A stretch of DNA of 64,000 bases from contig NZ_CP107899.1 in assembly GCF_036013915.1 (NCBI RefSeq), positions 8,336,001-8,400,000 on the forward strand. Reading direction: 5' to 3'. The notes under the pieces were generated by a model, which made no database searches, was not told the DNA's origin, and saw only the letters and a program-made list of their open reading frames with translations. The stretch comes from Streptomyces sp. NBC_00464 (GTDB lineage Bacteria > Actinomycetota > Actinomycetes > Streptomycetales > Streptomycetaceae). Each line of letters opens with the position of its first letter. The first letter of the stretch is position 1. Positions 1 through 9,204 of this stretch are shown piece by piece. A program made the position numbers and the translations under genes.

Positions 1-550
1 GGTGACGGTCACCGACGGGCCAGTCCGTGTAGAAGAGGCTGCGCAGCTCCCCGGGGGTGCCGGGGCGGCCGAGGTTGGCACCGAGCGGCAGCTCTCCGCG
101 GGTGACGGCCTCCTCGGCGTACCGCTTCGGGAGGTCGGCCCACCAGAGCAGGTCGGGCTCGGCGAGGGCGGCCCCCGGACCGTAGGCGAGAAGGACGCCG
201 GCGTGCGGGCGCTGCTGAACGGGGGGCGTCTCGAAGAGGTCGCCCATGGAGAACTCGGCGAGGGGCAGGAAGAAGGCGTCCGCGTCCGCGGCCGGGACAC
301 AGAGCCGTTCGACGGCCGCCGCGGACCACAGGCCCCGCACATCGCACACGGTGACTTCGGTGCCCCGGGCGCGCAGGGTGGCCGCGAGGGAGCCGGCGGC
401 CTCCTCCCAGTCCAGTGCGGCGGGCCCGTCGAGGGCGAGGACGGTGGGGGCCGTCGGCAGGTCCGCCACGGCGGCCGTCCAGCCGGTGACGACGGTGCCG
501 CCGGTGGCGGCGTACCGCGGGTTGCGTTCGTAGGGACGGGGCTGATGCAC
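1..550 (-). CDS. Class I mannose-6-phosphate isomerase-like protein, N-terminal part (cut by window edge)
   Basis: The GTG at 550 follows a CAGGAG Shine-Dalgarno sequence, and 183 codons are visible before the left edge. The protein has the N-terminal layout of the long (about 590-aa) Streptomyces proteins annotated as class I mannose-6-phosphate isomerase: a start of type PRYERNPRY with GTVVTGW, LLWWADLPKRYAEEA near residue 130, and FYTDWPVGDRH at the edge. The cupin isomerase domain would lie outside the window, so the catalytic assignment rests on recall of the family. It diverges from a mannoside ABC transporter and mannosidases, which fits conversion of released mannose (as mannose-6-P) to fructose-6-P. 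It probably shares the 551-820 control region with the transporter. Confidence 0.7.
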   Translation of the reverse strand, partial: MHQPRPYERNPRYAATGGTVVTGWTAAVADLPTAPTVLALDGPAALDWEEAAGSLAATLRARGTEVTVCDVRGLWSAAAVERLCVPAADADAFFLPLAEFSMGDLFETPPVQQRPHAGVLLAYGPGAALAEPDLLWWADLPKRYAEEAVTRGELPLGANLGRPGTPGELRSLFYTDWPVGDRH

Positions 551-588
551 AGATGCTCCTGAGGACGGGGACCGGCAAGCACGTGCAT

Positions 589-607
589 GGTATCGATAAC
601 ATTCGAT
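589..607. promoter_or_regulatory. Candidate operator between divergent mannan genes
   Basis: The 551-820 gap between the divergent isomerase-like and transporter genes contains the 8-bp perfect palindrome TATCGATA (591-598), centred on CG. The same site holds an overlapping inverted repeat, ATCGA-N6-TCGAT (592-607). CG-centred palindromes are typical of LacI-family sugar regulators. No regulator gene lies in the window, so the cognate protein is unknown. The site is seen in the sequence; its role is inferred. Confidence 0.4.
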
Positions 608-820
608 GCGAACAAGATGCGCCTGACATTGATTCTTGTAAGGCCAGGTTGAGGTGCTGATCTGTCGAATCTGAAGGGAAACCCTTGTTTCGATCTCGTG
701 GTGTCGTTAACATCCTGGCAACCCGGAGCGCGGAGACGGACGACGCACGCGCATTCGGTGGATCTCCACACCGCACCCCAGAGCCACGGATCCCGCCGGG
801 ATCCAGAGGGAAGTGAACGC

Positions 821-2137
821 ATGAGATCAACCGGCGAGACGACAGAGCAGTCGTCTCACCCGATCCGCCGGCGCACCGTGCTGGCGGGCCTCGGCGCCGG
901 CGCGGCGGCCGCGCTGGCCGGAGGCTGCGCACGCGGCGACAGCACGGCCTCGATTCCGGGTACGACGTCACTGGCCAACGACAACGCGACCTGGGACGCG
1001 GGATACGTCGCAGCCGGACGCGAGCTCAAGAAGCTCACCGGATACGCGCTGCGCCCGCTGTCCAACCCGAACCCCACCGCCTACACCCAGGTCACGCAGA
1101 TCTCCCTGCAGACGACCAAGGCGACGGACCTGATCAAGTGGCAGTCGGGCTACAACCTCAAGCAACTCGCGCGCACCGGCAGCCTCAGCGACCTGACCGG
1201 GATGTGGGACGCGTACGAGCGCAAGGGCTGGGTGACCAGGTCCCTGCGCGACGCGATGTCCTACCGGGGCGCCGTGTACGGGGTGCCCCTCTACCAGTCG
1301 TACTACGTGCTGTTCTACAACACACAGCTCTTCGACAAGCACGGGCTGCGGGCACCGGAGACATGGGACGAGCTGCTCCACACCGCGGAGGTGCTCAAGA
1401 AGTCCGGCGTCACCCCGTTCGTCGCCACGCAGAACGGCAACTGGCCCGCGTACGAGTGGTTCGAGGAGCTGATCAGCAAGGTCGATCCGGGCTTCTACGC
1501 CGACCTGATCGCGGGCCGGGCCCGGTACACCGATCCGCAGGCGCACAAGGCCATGCAGATCTGGCAGGACTTCATGAAGAAGGGCTGGATGACCCCGGCC
1601 GACTTCGACCAGAACAACGGCCCTGCCGCACTGAAGACCGGCAAGGTCGGCATGTTCCTGCACGGTTCCTGGCAGTCGCAGGGGCTGGCGGCGGCCGGGA
1701 TGAAGCCGGGCGAGGGTTTCGACGCCTTCGTCCTGCCTCCGGTCGACTCCTCCACGAAGCGGTCCGTGATCACCGAGGCGGGCGTCCTCGCCGTGCCCGA
1801 GAGGGCCGTGTCGCACGACGCCGCCATGGCCAACGCGGGCAACTGGCTGCACCCCTCGGTCCAGCGCGTGTGGACCGACTTCCTCCAGGACGGCTCGGCC
1901 AACCCGAAAGCAGTCACCTCCAATCCGGTGCTCGCCCGCATCAGGAAGAGGGCGCAGCGCGAACACTGGACCGAGCTGCCCCGCTACGGACAGTCCGGGC
2001 CGCCCAACCTCATGCAGGGAAACACCGACGACCTGGGCGCCTTCATGACACAGGCCATGTCGGCGGAGGCGACCCTGCGCAGCATGGCGAGCCGGGCCTC
2101 CAAGGAATGGGCCGCCTGGAACAAGGACGAATCATGA
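821..2137 (+). CDS. Sugar ABC transporter substrate-binding lipoprotein
   Basis: A 438-aa extracellular solute-binding protein (SBP family 1). The ATG at 821 follows AGAGGGAAG; longer upstream starts lack such a site. Residues 16-36 form an export signal: a twin-arginine-like RRR, a hydrophobic stretch and a lipobox-like LAGGC with Cys36 as probable lipidation site. Family-typical features follow: GVPLYQSYYVLFYNTQLF, a T-W-D-E-L motif, and late Trp-rich segments. It should capture an oligosaccharide, probably a mannan fragment given the downstream glycosidases, and pass it to the two permeases. Its stop overlaps the next start (ATGA at 2134). No ATPase gene is present; such Streptomyces importers usually share the multitask ATPase MsiK, so this is inferred here. 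Confidence 0.9.
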   Translation: MRSTGETTEQSSHPIRRRTVLAGLGAGAAAALAGGCARGDSTASIPGTTSLANDNATWDAGYVAAGRELKKLTGYALRPLSNPNPTAYTQVTQISLQTTKATDLIKWQSGYNLKQLARTGSLSDLTGMWDAYERKGWVTRSLRDAMSYRGAVYGVPLYQSYYVLFYNTQLFDKHGLRAPETWDELLHTAEVLKKSGVTPFVATQNGNWPAYEWFEELISKVDPGFYADLIAGRARYTDPQAHKAMQIWQDFMKKGWMTPADFDQNNGPAALKTGKVGMFLHGSWQSQGLAAAGMKPGEGFDAFVLPPVDSSTKRSVITEAGVLAVPERAVSHDAAMANAGNWLHPSVQRVWTDFLQDGSANPKAVTSNPVLARIRKRAQREHWTELPRYGQSGPPNLMQGNTDDLGAFMTQAMSAEATLRSMASRASKEWAAWNKDES

Positions 2138-3075
2138 CATCGGCAGTCGACAGGCGCCCCACGGCAGCCCCTTCACCCGTGCCGCCACCCGCATCCCCCG
2201 TCCGCACACCCCCGCGCAGGCTGAAGGACAGGCTGGCCGGAGCCGGCTTCCTGGCACCCGCCGTCCTGCTCGTCGCCGCCCTGCTCCTCACCCCGTTCGC
2301 CGTGACGCTGTACCGCAGCTTCTTCAGCGACGGCCGGGTCTCGTCCTTCAACCGGCTCACCAACTACGGTCTGTTCCTCAGCGATCCGGTTCTCGCGAAG
2401 TCCATCGAGAACACCCTGATGTGGGTGGTCGGCACGGTCGCCCTGCCGCTGGTCCTGGGCCTGGGTATCGCGGTCATGACCAACCAGTCCGGATGGTCCC
2501 GGGTGGCCCGGCTGCTCGTGGTCCTGCCGTACGCGATCTCCGGATCCGCCGTGGCCGTCGTGTGGAACTTCATCCTCACCACGGACGGTGCGGCGAACCA
2601 GGCCCTCCAGGCGCTCGGCCTGGGCTCGTTCGCCCAGGGCTGGCTGCTCGAATGGCCGGGCAACACCCTCGTCATGATCGTCGCCAACACCTGGCAGTCC
2701 ACCGGTGTGGCCGTGATCCTCTTCCTGGTCGGCCTGCAGACCATCCCTCCGGAGACTCTGGAGGCGGCGTCGCTCGACGGCGCCGACGGCCTGCGGAAGT
2801 TCTGGTACGTCGTCATGCCCCAGCTGCGGACGGTGTCGGTGATCGTCGTCGGCAGCAGCCTGGTCAACGGGCTGAAGTCCTTCGACCTCATCTGGGTGCT
2901 GACTCAGGGCGGACCCGGCCGCAACTCCGAGACCCTCGCGGTCTCGATGTACCAGGAGACGTTCCTCGCGCTGCGTCCCGGCGCCGGGGCGGCGGTCGCC
3001 GTCGTCCTCACCGTCATCGTGCTGCTGGCCTCGTGGCTGTATCTGCGGCGCCAGCTGACCCCGAAAGGCGCATGA
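2134..3075 (+). CDS. Sugar ABC transporter permease 1
   Basis: A 313-aa MalF-type inner-membrane subunit. Its ATG at 2134 overlaps the stop of the binding-protein gene, so the two are translationally coupled. A Pro-rich cytosolic N-terminus of about 35 residues precedes six predicted membrane helices. The conserved EAA loop that docks on the ATPase is visible as EAASLDGADG, about nine residues before the downstream VMPQL. It forms the channel with the following permease. It is specific to this operon only by context; the substrate cannot be read from the permease. Confidence 0.92.
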   Translation: MTSAVDRRPTAAPSPVPPPASPVRTPPRRLKDRLAGAGFLAPAVLLVAALLLTPFAVTLYRSFFSDGRVSSFNRLTNYGLFLSDPVLAKSIENTLMWVVGTVALPLVLGLGIAVMTNQSGWSRVARLLVVLPYAISGSAVAVVWNFILTTDGAANQALQALGLGSFAQGWLLEWPGNTLVMIVANTWQSTGVAVILFLVGLQTIPPETLEAASLDGADGLRKFWYVVMPQLRTVSVIVVGSSLVNGLKSFDLIWVLTQGGPGRNSETLAVSMYQETFLALRPGAGAAVAVVLTVIVLLASWLYLRRQLTPKGA

Positions 3076-3908
3076 GCATGACCACCCGCCGCATCTCCGC
3101 CGGAACCGCCGTCCGCAACACGGTCCTGGTCCTCGTCTCCCTCCTCTGGGCCGTACCCACCTGGCTGCTGGTGGTCAACGCCCTGGTGCCGGCCGCCGAC
3201 TACAGCGGCAGCCCGCACTGGCTGCCGCACGGTGGCTTCGGTCTGTTCGACAACATGTCGCAGGCGTGGACCAGGGCCAGGCTGGGCCCTGCGATGGGCA
3301 ACAGCCTGCTCTACGCGGTGACCAGCTCGGCCGCCGCCATCGTGGTGGCCACGACCGCCGCGTTCGCCACCGTGATCATGCCCGTGAAGCGCAAGACCCT
3401 GTGGTTCTGGCTGATCTACTCGGGCACGCTGCTGCCTCTCCAGGTCTTCCTGCGCCCGCTGTTCCTCGCCTACGCGCGCACCGGCCTCTACGACGCGCAG
3501 ATCGGCCTGTTCCTGGTCTACGTCGCGGTGGCGATCCCGTTCGCGTACTTCATCATGCGCAACTTCGCCCAGACGCTGCCCGGTGAGGTGATCGAGGCGG
3601 CGAGGCTGGACGGCGCGTCCTGGTGGCGCGTCTTCTGGCAGATCCACGTGCCGCTGTCCAGGTCCGCGATGGTCGCCGCGTTCGTCTTCCAGTTCGTCGC
3701 CGTATGGAACGACCTGCTCTTCGGGATCACCCTGTCCACCAGCCGCAACATCCGCCCGGTGATGGCCGCGCTCGCGGAGCTCCAGGGCAACTACTCCAAT
3801 GTCGGGCCCCCGGTCGTGCTGGGCGGAGCGCTGCTCGTCTCGCTGCCGACCGTCGTCCTGTTCTTCTCCGCGCAACGGTTCTTCGTCAGCAGTCTCAAGC
3901 TCGGCTGA
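3072..3908 (+). CDS. Sugar ABC transporter permease 2
   Basis: A 278-aa MalG-type permease. The ATG at 3072 overlaps the stop of permease 1 (ATGA); a second ATG at 3078 is an alternative start. Six hydrophobic helices and the EAA motif EAARLDGASWWRVFW are visible, followed by the usual IHVPLSR segment. The ending FFVSSLKLG is typical of the family. It works with the upstream permease and lipoprotein to import a mannoside. About 77 bp separate it from the secreted glycosidase gene, probably in the same transcript. Confidence 0.92.
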   Translation: MSMTTRRISAGTAVRNTVLVLVSLLWAVPTWLLVVNALVPAADYSGSPHWLPHGGFGLFDNMSQAWTRARLGPAMGNSLLYAVTSSAAAIVVATTAAFATVIMPVKRKTLWFWLIYSGTLLPLQVFLRPLFLAYARTGLYDAQIGLFLVYVAVAIPFAYFIMRNFAQTLPGEVIEAARLDGASWWRVFWQIHVPLSRSAMVAAFVFQFVAVWNDLLFGITLSTSRNIRPVMAALAELQGNYSNVGPPVVLGGALLVSLPTVVLFFSAQRFFVSSLKLG

Positions 3909-3985
3909 CACCGGCCGAGGCCGTACGCACGGTCCGTACCCGTTCCCGCACCGACGCCCCGAGCCGAACCCCGAAAGGCACCCCG

Positions 3986-5161
3986 GTGAAGATTCCCGCC
4001 CGCACCGCCCTCGCGCTTGCCGCCGCCCCGCTGCTGTGCACCGCCCTCGCTCCCACGCCCGCTGCCGCCGCGCAGCCGGCCGCGGGACCGTGGAAGGACC
4101 GCGCGGTCCACACGTACGACGCACTCCAGAAGCACCTGTACCAGGGGGCGGACAACCACGGCCTGTACCAGGAGAAGACCCCGCGCCAGAGCGCCGACAA
4201 CGCTCACTCCTACCTCTGGCCGATGCGCGAGGCGGCGGCCGCGACGGTCGACATGGCCGGCCTCCCCGGCACGGGTGAGCACTACACGGCGGACGCGGCC
4301 GAGCGCTTCGCCACCCTGGAGCTCTACTTCGAACCCCGCGACGGCCGCCCCGGCTACGACTCGTACCTCCCCGCACCGCTCGGCCAGGGCGGCGACGTCT
4401 TCTACGACGACAACTCCGTGGTGGGCCTGTCTCTGCTGGACCAGTACACCTCCACCGGGAACCCCACCTATCTCCGCCGCGCGGAACTGACCTTCGACAT
4501 CGTCAGCCGCGGCTGGGACGACGCCCCGGCCAAGGAGTGCCCCGGCGGGATGGACTGGGTGGACTCCCCGGCCAACACCATGCGCGCCGCCAACGTGACC
4601 GGGCTCGCCGCGGAACTCGCCGCCCGGCTCCACCAGGAGACGCACCAGAGCCGCTACCTGACCAGCGCCCAGAAATGGTACGAGTGGAACTGGTCCTGCC
4701 TGCGCGAGTCCCCGGGCCTCTACCGCAACAGCCGCGGCGACGACGGAACCGTCGACCCCACCCTGTGGACCTACAACTCCGGGGCCATGATCGGGACCGC
4801 GACGACGCTCTACCAGGTGACCGGGGACCGCTCCTACCTCAAGCGCGCCGTGCAGGACGCGGACGGCTCGCTCGCCTACTGGAAGCAGGGCGAGCGCCTG
4901 CACGACCAGCCGGCGATCTTCAACGCGATCTACTTCGACAACCTCCGGATCCTGTCCGGGGTGCACCCCGGACAGGCCTACCTGCAGGTGGAGAAGGCGT
5001 ACGCGGAGCGCACCTGGAAGGAGAACCGGGACCCGTCGAACGGTCTCTTCCGCTTCCAGCCGTCGGGCGGCGGTGACTACGACGCGGCCGCCCCCGCAGA
5101 GACCCTCGAACAGTCGGCGATGGTGCAGATCTTCGCAGGCCTCGCCACCGACGGCTCCTGA
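3986..5161 (+). CDS. Secreted GH76 family alpha-1,6-mannanase-like glycosidase
   Basis: A 391-aa protein from the GTG at 3986, preceded by GAAAGG. Residues 1-30 are a signal peptide (KIPARTALALAAAPLL, then an Ala-rich end). The rest matches GH76 (alpha/alpha barrel endo-alpha-1,6-mannanases): FYDDNSVVGLS carries the paired catalytic-type Asp141-Asp142, followed by GGMDWVDSPANTMRAAN and WTYNSGAMIGTATTLY. It would cut the alpha-1,6 backbone of fungal or mycobacterial mannan outside the cell, feeding the upstream transporter. The family call rests on recognised motifs. An AGE-like or other six-hairpin hydrolase is less likely because of the DD pair. Confidence 0.85.
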   Translation: MKIPARTALALAAAPLLCTALAPTPAAAAQPAAGPWKDRAVHTYDALQKHLYQGADNHGLYQEKTPRQSADNAHSYLWPMREAAAATVDMAGLPGTGEHYTADAAERFATLELYFEPRDGRPGYDSYLPAPLGQGGDVFYDDNSVVGLSLLDQYTSTGNPTYLRRAELTFDIVSRGWDDAPAKECPGGMDWVDSPANTMRAANVTGLAAELAARLHQETHQSRYLTSAQKWYEWNWSCLRESPGLYRNSRGDDGTVDPTLWTYNSGAMIGTATTLYQVTGDRSYLKRAVQDADGSLAYWKQGERLHDQPAIFNAIYFDNLRILSGVHPGQAYLQVEKAYAERTWKENRDPSNGLFRFQPSGGGDYDAAAPAETLEQSAMVQIFAGLATDGS

Positions 5162-5250
5162 CCCCGCACCCCTGCGGTCCGCCCCACGCCGCACCCCTGC
5201 CCCCGCACGCACCGAACCGGCACACCACGCCAGAGCGGAGAACCCTCTCC

Positions 5251-8200
5251 ATGCCCCGCCCCGACCTGTCCCGCCCATCCTGGTGGGACTCCGACATCGC
5301 CCGCGACATCCTGCGCGACCGTGGAGTGAGCGCCACCGGCGTCCTCGGCGGACACGACGTCCGGCTCTCCTGCGAGCCGCTGCTGCGTCATGACGGCGAC
5401 GGCGGACTCCTGCAGTCCGTACGGGTACAGGCCGGCCGTCCCCTCACGCGGGCCCATGTCACCACCCTGTCCGGCACCTCCCTGCGCTGCGAGCTGATAC
5501 CCGGTCCCGAGGCCGAAACCCGGCTGCTGGTCCCCGAGGTCGACTCGCCCCTCCCGGTCCTGGTGGAGCTGCCCGAGCTGGCGCCGGGTGAGCACATCGA
5601 GGTGCTGCTGACCCCCCAGCGGCACTGGACGCTGCACCTGGTGCAGCACGCCCACCTCGATATCGGCTACACGGACCCGCAGGGAACGGTGCTCGCCGAA
5701 GGCCGCAAGTACCTCGACTCCCTTCTCGAACTGTGCCGTGCCACGGACGACCGGTCCGACGCGTCGAAGTTCCGCTGGGCGGTCGAGGGCTTCTTCAGCT
5801 TCGAGAACTGGTCGGAGAACCGCCCGCCGGAACAGGTCGCCCGGTTCCTGGAACGCGTGCGCGAGGGCCGCATCGAACTGACCGCGATGCCGTTCAACCT
5901 GCACACGGAGACCTGCTCCACCGACGAACTGCACGAACTGCTACGCCCTGTACGGGAGCTGCGCGAACGCCACGGGATCGACATCACCACGGCGATGCAG
6001 ACGGACGTCCCCGGGCAGGTCGTCGGGCTGCCCGACGTCCTCGCGGACAGCGGCATCCGCTATCTCTCGGTCGCCCACAACTGGGCTGGCCGAGCGGTGC
6101 CGCACCACAACGGCGGCGGGGAACTGCCCCGGCTGTTCAAGTGGCAGGCGCCGAGCGGTCGCAGCGTGCTGGTGTGGCGTACGGACACCCCGCACGGGCT
6201 GGCGTACATGGAGGGCTCGATCCTGGGCTTCGACGAGTCCTTCGAACGGGTCGACGACCTCCTGCCCCACTACCTTTCGGCGCTGGCCACTCACCAGTAC
6301 CCGCACGAGGGGCGTGGCATCCCGGGGTTCCCGGTCCTGGACGAGGAGTTCAAGGGCGATCCGTACCCCTGGGACATCCTGCACCTGCGGGTCCTGGGCA
6401 AGTTCGCGGACAACGGTCCGCCGCGCCGGGTCATCGCGGACACCGTGCGCCGCTGGAACGAGGAGTGGGCCTTCCCCGCCCTGCGCACCTCGCGCAACGA
6501 GGACTTCTTCACCGACGCGGAAGCCCGTTACGGGGACCGGCTGGCGACCTTCGAGGGCGACTGGAGCGACTGGTGGGTGGACGGCGTCGGCGCCGGTGCC
6601 GTCCCGCTCGCGGCCACCCGAGACGGTCAGGCGGCGCTGGCCGATGCCCAGTCGGTGGCCGGGCACGCGGAGATCCTCGGTGCGGCGGGCGCCGGAATCA
6701 CGGCGTCGGCCCCCGAGGTCTACCGGGCCGCCTCCCTGTTCAACGAGCACACCTGGGGCGGCGGTGACCCCTGGACGCACGGTGACCACGGCCACGCCTC
6801 GGGCGAACGACAGTGGCACTGGAAGTACGCGCAGGCGCTGCGTGCCCACGACGACGCGAAGACGCTCCTCGACGGCGCCGGCGCGGCACTCGGCGGCCGC
6901 CTCTCGCCGCGCGCGGGCACCCTCGCCGGCTACTACGTGACCAACACGTGCAGCTGGCCCCGTTCGGAGACGGTCCGGCTGTTCCTTCCGGAGAGCACGG
7001 TCCCGCTGGAGGATCCGGTCCGTGTGCTCGATGCGCGCGACGGCGCACCGCTGGAGCACACGGAGGAGGCCCAGACGAACGAGCTGCACCGGGCTGCCGG
7101 ACGCTTCCTTCTGTTCCGGCCGGCGGACGTGCCCGCGCACGGGGCGGTCCGCGTGGACATCGTCGCGGGGGAGGAGACGTCGACGGCGGCCACGACCGGC
7201 GACCCGGAGTCCACCGTCCTGGAGAACGAGTTCCTGCGCGTGCGCGTCGATCTGCGGTCTGCGTGGATCAGCTCCGTCACCGACAAGCGGACCGGCCGGG
7301 AACTGGTGCGGCAGGACGCGACGCTCGGCCTCAACGGTTACGTGTACGACGAGTACGCCACGGCCGGCGGCTTCAACCATCAGTCCAGCAAGACCACGGC
7401 GAACGAGTCGATGCACCTCCTCGCCTCCCGTACGGCAGCCCCACCGGCCGCGCTGGTGGACCGCTTCCGCGACGCCACCGGCGAGACACTGGTCTACGAG
7501 TGCGCGCCGGCCGGGACGGAGCTGCTGCGGGTACGCGTACACCTCCCGCACAGGCAGGCCCGCATCGATCTCGAGAACCGGATCGTGAAGCGCGCGACCC
7601 TGACCAAGGAGAGCGCCTTCTTCGCCTTCCCCTTCGCCATGTCCCAGCCGGTCGTCCGCATGGAGGCCACCGGCGGCATGACGGGCACCGGTCTTCCGAC
7701 GGTGCCGGGATCGGCGCGGCACATGCGTGCGGTGCGGCGCTGGGTGAGCTTCGAGGAGGAGACCGTGGTCGCCGCCGTGGCCACCCAGGACGCCCCGCTG
7801 GTGCAGGTGGGCGGGATCGCGATTCCGTACGCGCCCTATCCGCAGTCGCTGGCCCAGGACGAGCCCGGCACTCTGTTCTCCTGGGTGCACAACAACATCT
7901 GGGACACGAACTTCCCCTCCGAGCAGGCCTTCGACCACGTGTTCCGCTACAGCGTGGCCGTAGGGGAGGCCGCGCACACCACCGGCCCCGAGCTGGGGAT
8001 GCGCACGGCCGCCGCCGGCAGCCGGCCCCTGATCGCCGTCCGGGCGCTGGGCGAGGAGAGCGAGGAGCCGGATGCCTCCTACGGACTGCTGACGATCGGC
8101 GATCCCCGGGTGCGGGTCGTGGGTCTCACCGTTCCCGCCTCCGGACAGGTGCTGGTCAGGCTTCAGTCCTACGCGCAGGAGCCGGTCGCCTGCCGGATCA

Positions 8201-8340
8201 CCCCCGGCTTCCCCGTCATGGAGACCGTGACGGCCGACTACCTCGGCGCAGCCGGTGAGCTCCTGGTACCGGATGCCAGGGGCGCGACGACCATCGACGT
8301 ACCGACGCTGGGAACCCGGGCGGTGCTGCTGCGCCTCTGA
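5251..8340 (+). CDS. GH38 family alpha-mannosidase
   Basis: A 1029-aa cytosolic enzyme with no signal peptide. The ATG at 5251 follows GCGGAG. The GH38 metal site appears as HLVQHAHLDIGYT, with His135 and Asp137 as zinc ligands. TAMQTDVPGQ places Asp252 as the probable nucleophile, and FNEHTWGGGDP near residue 495 is another conserved GH38 element. The C-terminal 450 residues are the beta-sandwich domains usual in the family. It would trim imported alpha-mannosides to mannose. Gene order (transporter, GH76, GH38, divergent isomerase) gives a complete route from mannan to central metabolism. It ends the locus. Confidence 0.92.
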   Translation: MPRPDLSRPSWWDSDIARDILRDRGVSATGVLGGHDVRLSCEPLLRHDGDGGLLQSVRVQAGRPLTRAHVTTLSGTSLRCELIPGPEAETRLLVPEVDSPLPVLVELPELAPGEHIEVLLTPQRHWTLHLVQHAHLDIGYTDPQGTVLAEGRKYLDSLLELCRATDDRSDASKFRWAVEGFFSFENWSENRPPEQVARFLERVREGRIELTAMPFNLHTETCSTDELHELLRPVRELRERHGIDITTAMQTDVPGQVVGLPDVLADSGIRYLSVAHNWAGRAVPHHNGGGELPRLFKWQAPSGRSVLVWRTDTPHGLAYMEGSILGFDESFERVDDLLPHYLSALATHQYPHEGRGIPGFPVLDEEFKGDPYPWDILHLRVLGKFADNGPPRRVIADTVRRWNEEWAFPALRTSRNEDFFTDAEARYGDRLATFEGDWSDWWVDGVGAGAVPLAATRDGQAALADAQSVAGHAEILGAAGAGITASAPEVYRAASLFNEHTWGGGDPWTHGDHGHASGERQWHWKYAQALRAHDDAKTLLDGAGAALGGRLSPRAGTLAGYYVTNTCSWPRSETVRLFLPESTVPLEDPVRVLDARDGAPLEHTEEAQTNELHRAAGRFLLFRPADVPAHGAVRVDIVAGEETSTAATTGDPESTVLENEFLRVRVDLRSAWISSVTDKRTGRELVRQDATLGLNGYVYDEYATAGGFNHQSSKTTANESMHLLASRTAAPPAALVDRFRDATGETLVYECAPAGTELLRVRVHLPHRQARIDLENRIVKRATLTKESAFFAFPFAMSQPVVRMEATGGMTGTGLPTVPGSARHMRAVRRWVSFEEETVVAAVATQDAPLVQVGGIAIPYAPYPQSLAQDEPGTLFSWVHNNIWDTNFPSEQAFDHVFRYSVAVGEAAHTTGPELGMRTAAAGSRPLIAVRALGEESEEPDASYGLLTIGDPRVRVVGLTVPASGQVLVRLQSYAQEPVACRITPGFPVMETVTADYLGAAGELLVPDARGATTIDVPTLGTRAVLLRL

Positions 8341-9146
8341 GCGCCCGGCGAGAACGTCGTCCCGCATGATCCACGTGAACCGACGCGTAGGGGCGGCAGC
8401 CCGGACGGGCCGTCACGGACGTCCGCGGGCGCACCGCGGTGCCGGCTACGCGGGCTGAGCGTGCGAGGGGATTACCTCACGAGCGACCACATGGAAATCT
8501 ATGTCGGCGAGAGTAGACATAGGGTGGTGGCGTGGTTATGGTTTCTCTCGTAGCCAGAAAGGCCGCAGGGCCTGGCAGAGATGAACTGCCGGGCAGCAGC
8601 ACGTGCGGTACGGGTGGTTGCAGTTCGCAGGACGGTTCGGTGGCGGAGTTCCGAAGCCAGGGTTGTCGCAGGACGGCGACGGGGCTGGCGACCGGACCGG
8701 GTGGCCCGCAGTGATCAGGGGCGGCCCTGTAGTGGTACCCGTAAGTGCGTGCGCAGAACCCAGCAGTCAGGTCAGTGAGCAGCAACCTCGGTGAAGGCGT
8801 CGGCTGCGGACGCGCGCACCGGGAGGTTCGTCAGTGGGGTTCCAAGCCGGAGCAGATGCTGGATGGGCGACGGGGCCGGCTGGCGAAGAGTGGCGCTGTC
8901 ACAGGCCACGGAGCAGTACAGCGTTCAGTAAGTGATCGATTTCAGAGGGAAGAACGGAGGGGCCAGGCGCCATCAGGATCGCCCGGGCCGAATGACTGGG
9001 CCCGGGTACCGCAGGACATCGATAGTGAGGTGGTCTCCGGTCAAGCAACCGCGATCCCCGCAACCCCGGCAGCATCACGTCGGGACATGCGGAAACAGAA
9101 GGCCGGCACAGCATTAAACGCCGGCAGATGGTGTAGCAGTTCCTTC
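8341..9146. other. About 800 bp without a supported gene; possible structured leader or ncRNA with degenerate repeats
   Basis: No frame shows credible coding character on either strand. From about 8530 the plus strand holds three diverged copies of a G-rich block of about 50 nt. They start near 8548 (GTTTCTCTCGTAGCCAGAAA), near 8650 (GTTCCGAAGCCAGGGTTGTC) and near 8840 (GTTCCAAGCCGGAGCAGATG). Each continues into a CGACGGGG/GGCTGGC-like element with local hairpin potential. The stretch ends at the strong hairpin at 9147, just before a MerR-like gene, so it could be that gene's long 5' leader or a separate small RNA. The repeats are seen in the sequence; the function is a guess. Confidence 0.4.
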
Positions 9147-9178
9147 GGGGCCCTGGTGCCATAAGGCACCAGGGCCCC
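9147..9178 (+). terminator. Perfect 14-bp hairpin, terminator or leader element
   Basis: GGGGCCCTGGTGCC (9147-9160), loop ATAA, and the exact complement (9165-9178), with no T-run after it. It sits 26 nt before the ATG of the MerR-like gene. It could therefore end the upstream non-coding transcript or act as an attenuator in the leader. Confidence 0.7.
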
Positions 9179-9204
9179 TCCACGCGTTCCACAGAGAGGT
9201 GCAA

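Noticed and set aside
8477..9164. Several short frames on both strands in the gene-free stretch
   Set aside because: They overlap each other in all frames, lack ribosome-binding sites and show no codon bias; RNA structure is a better explanation.
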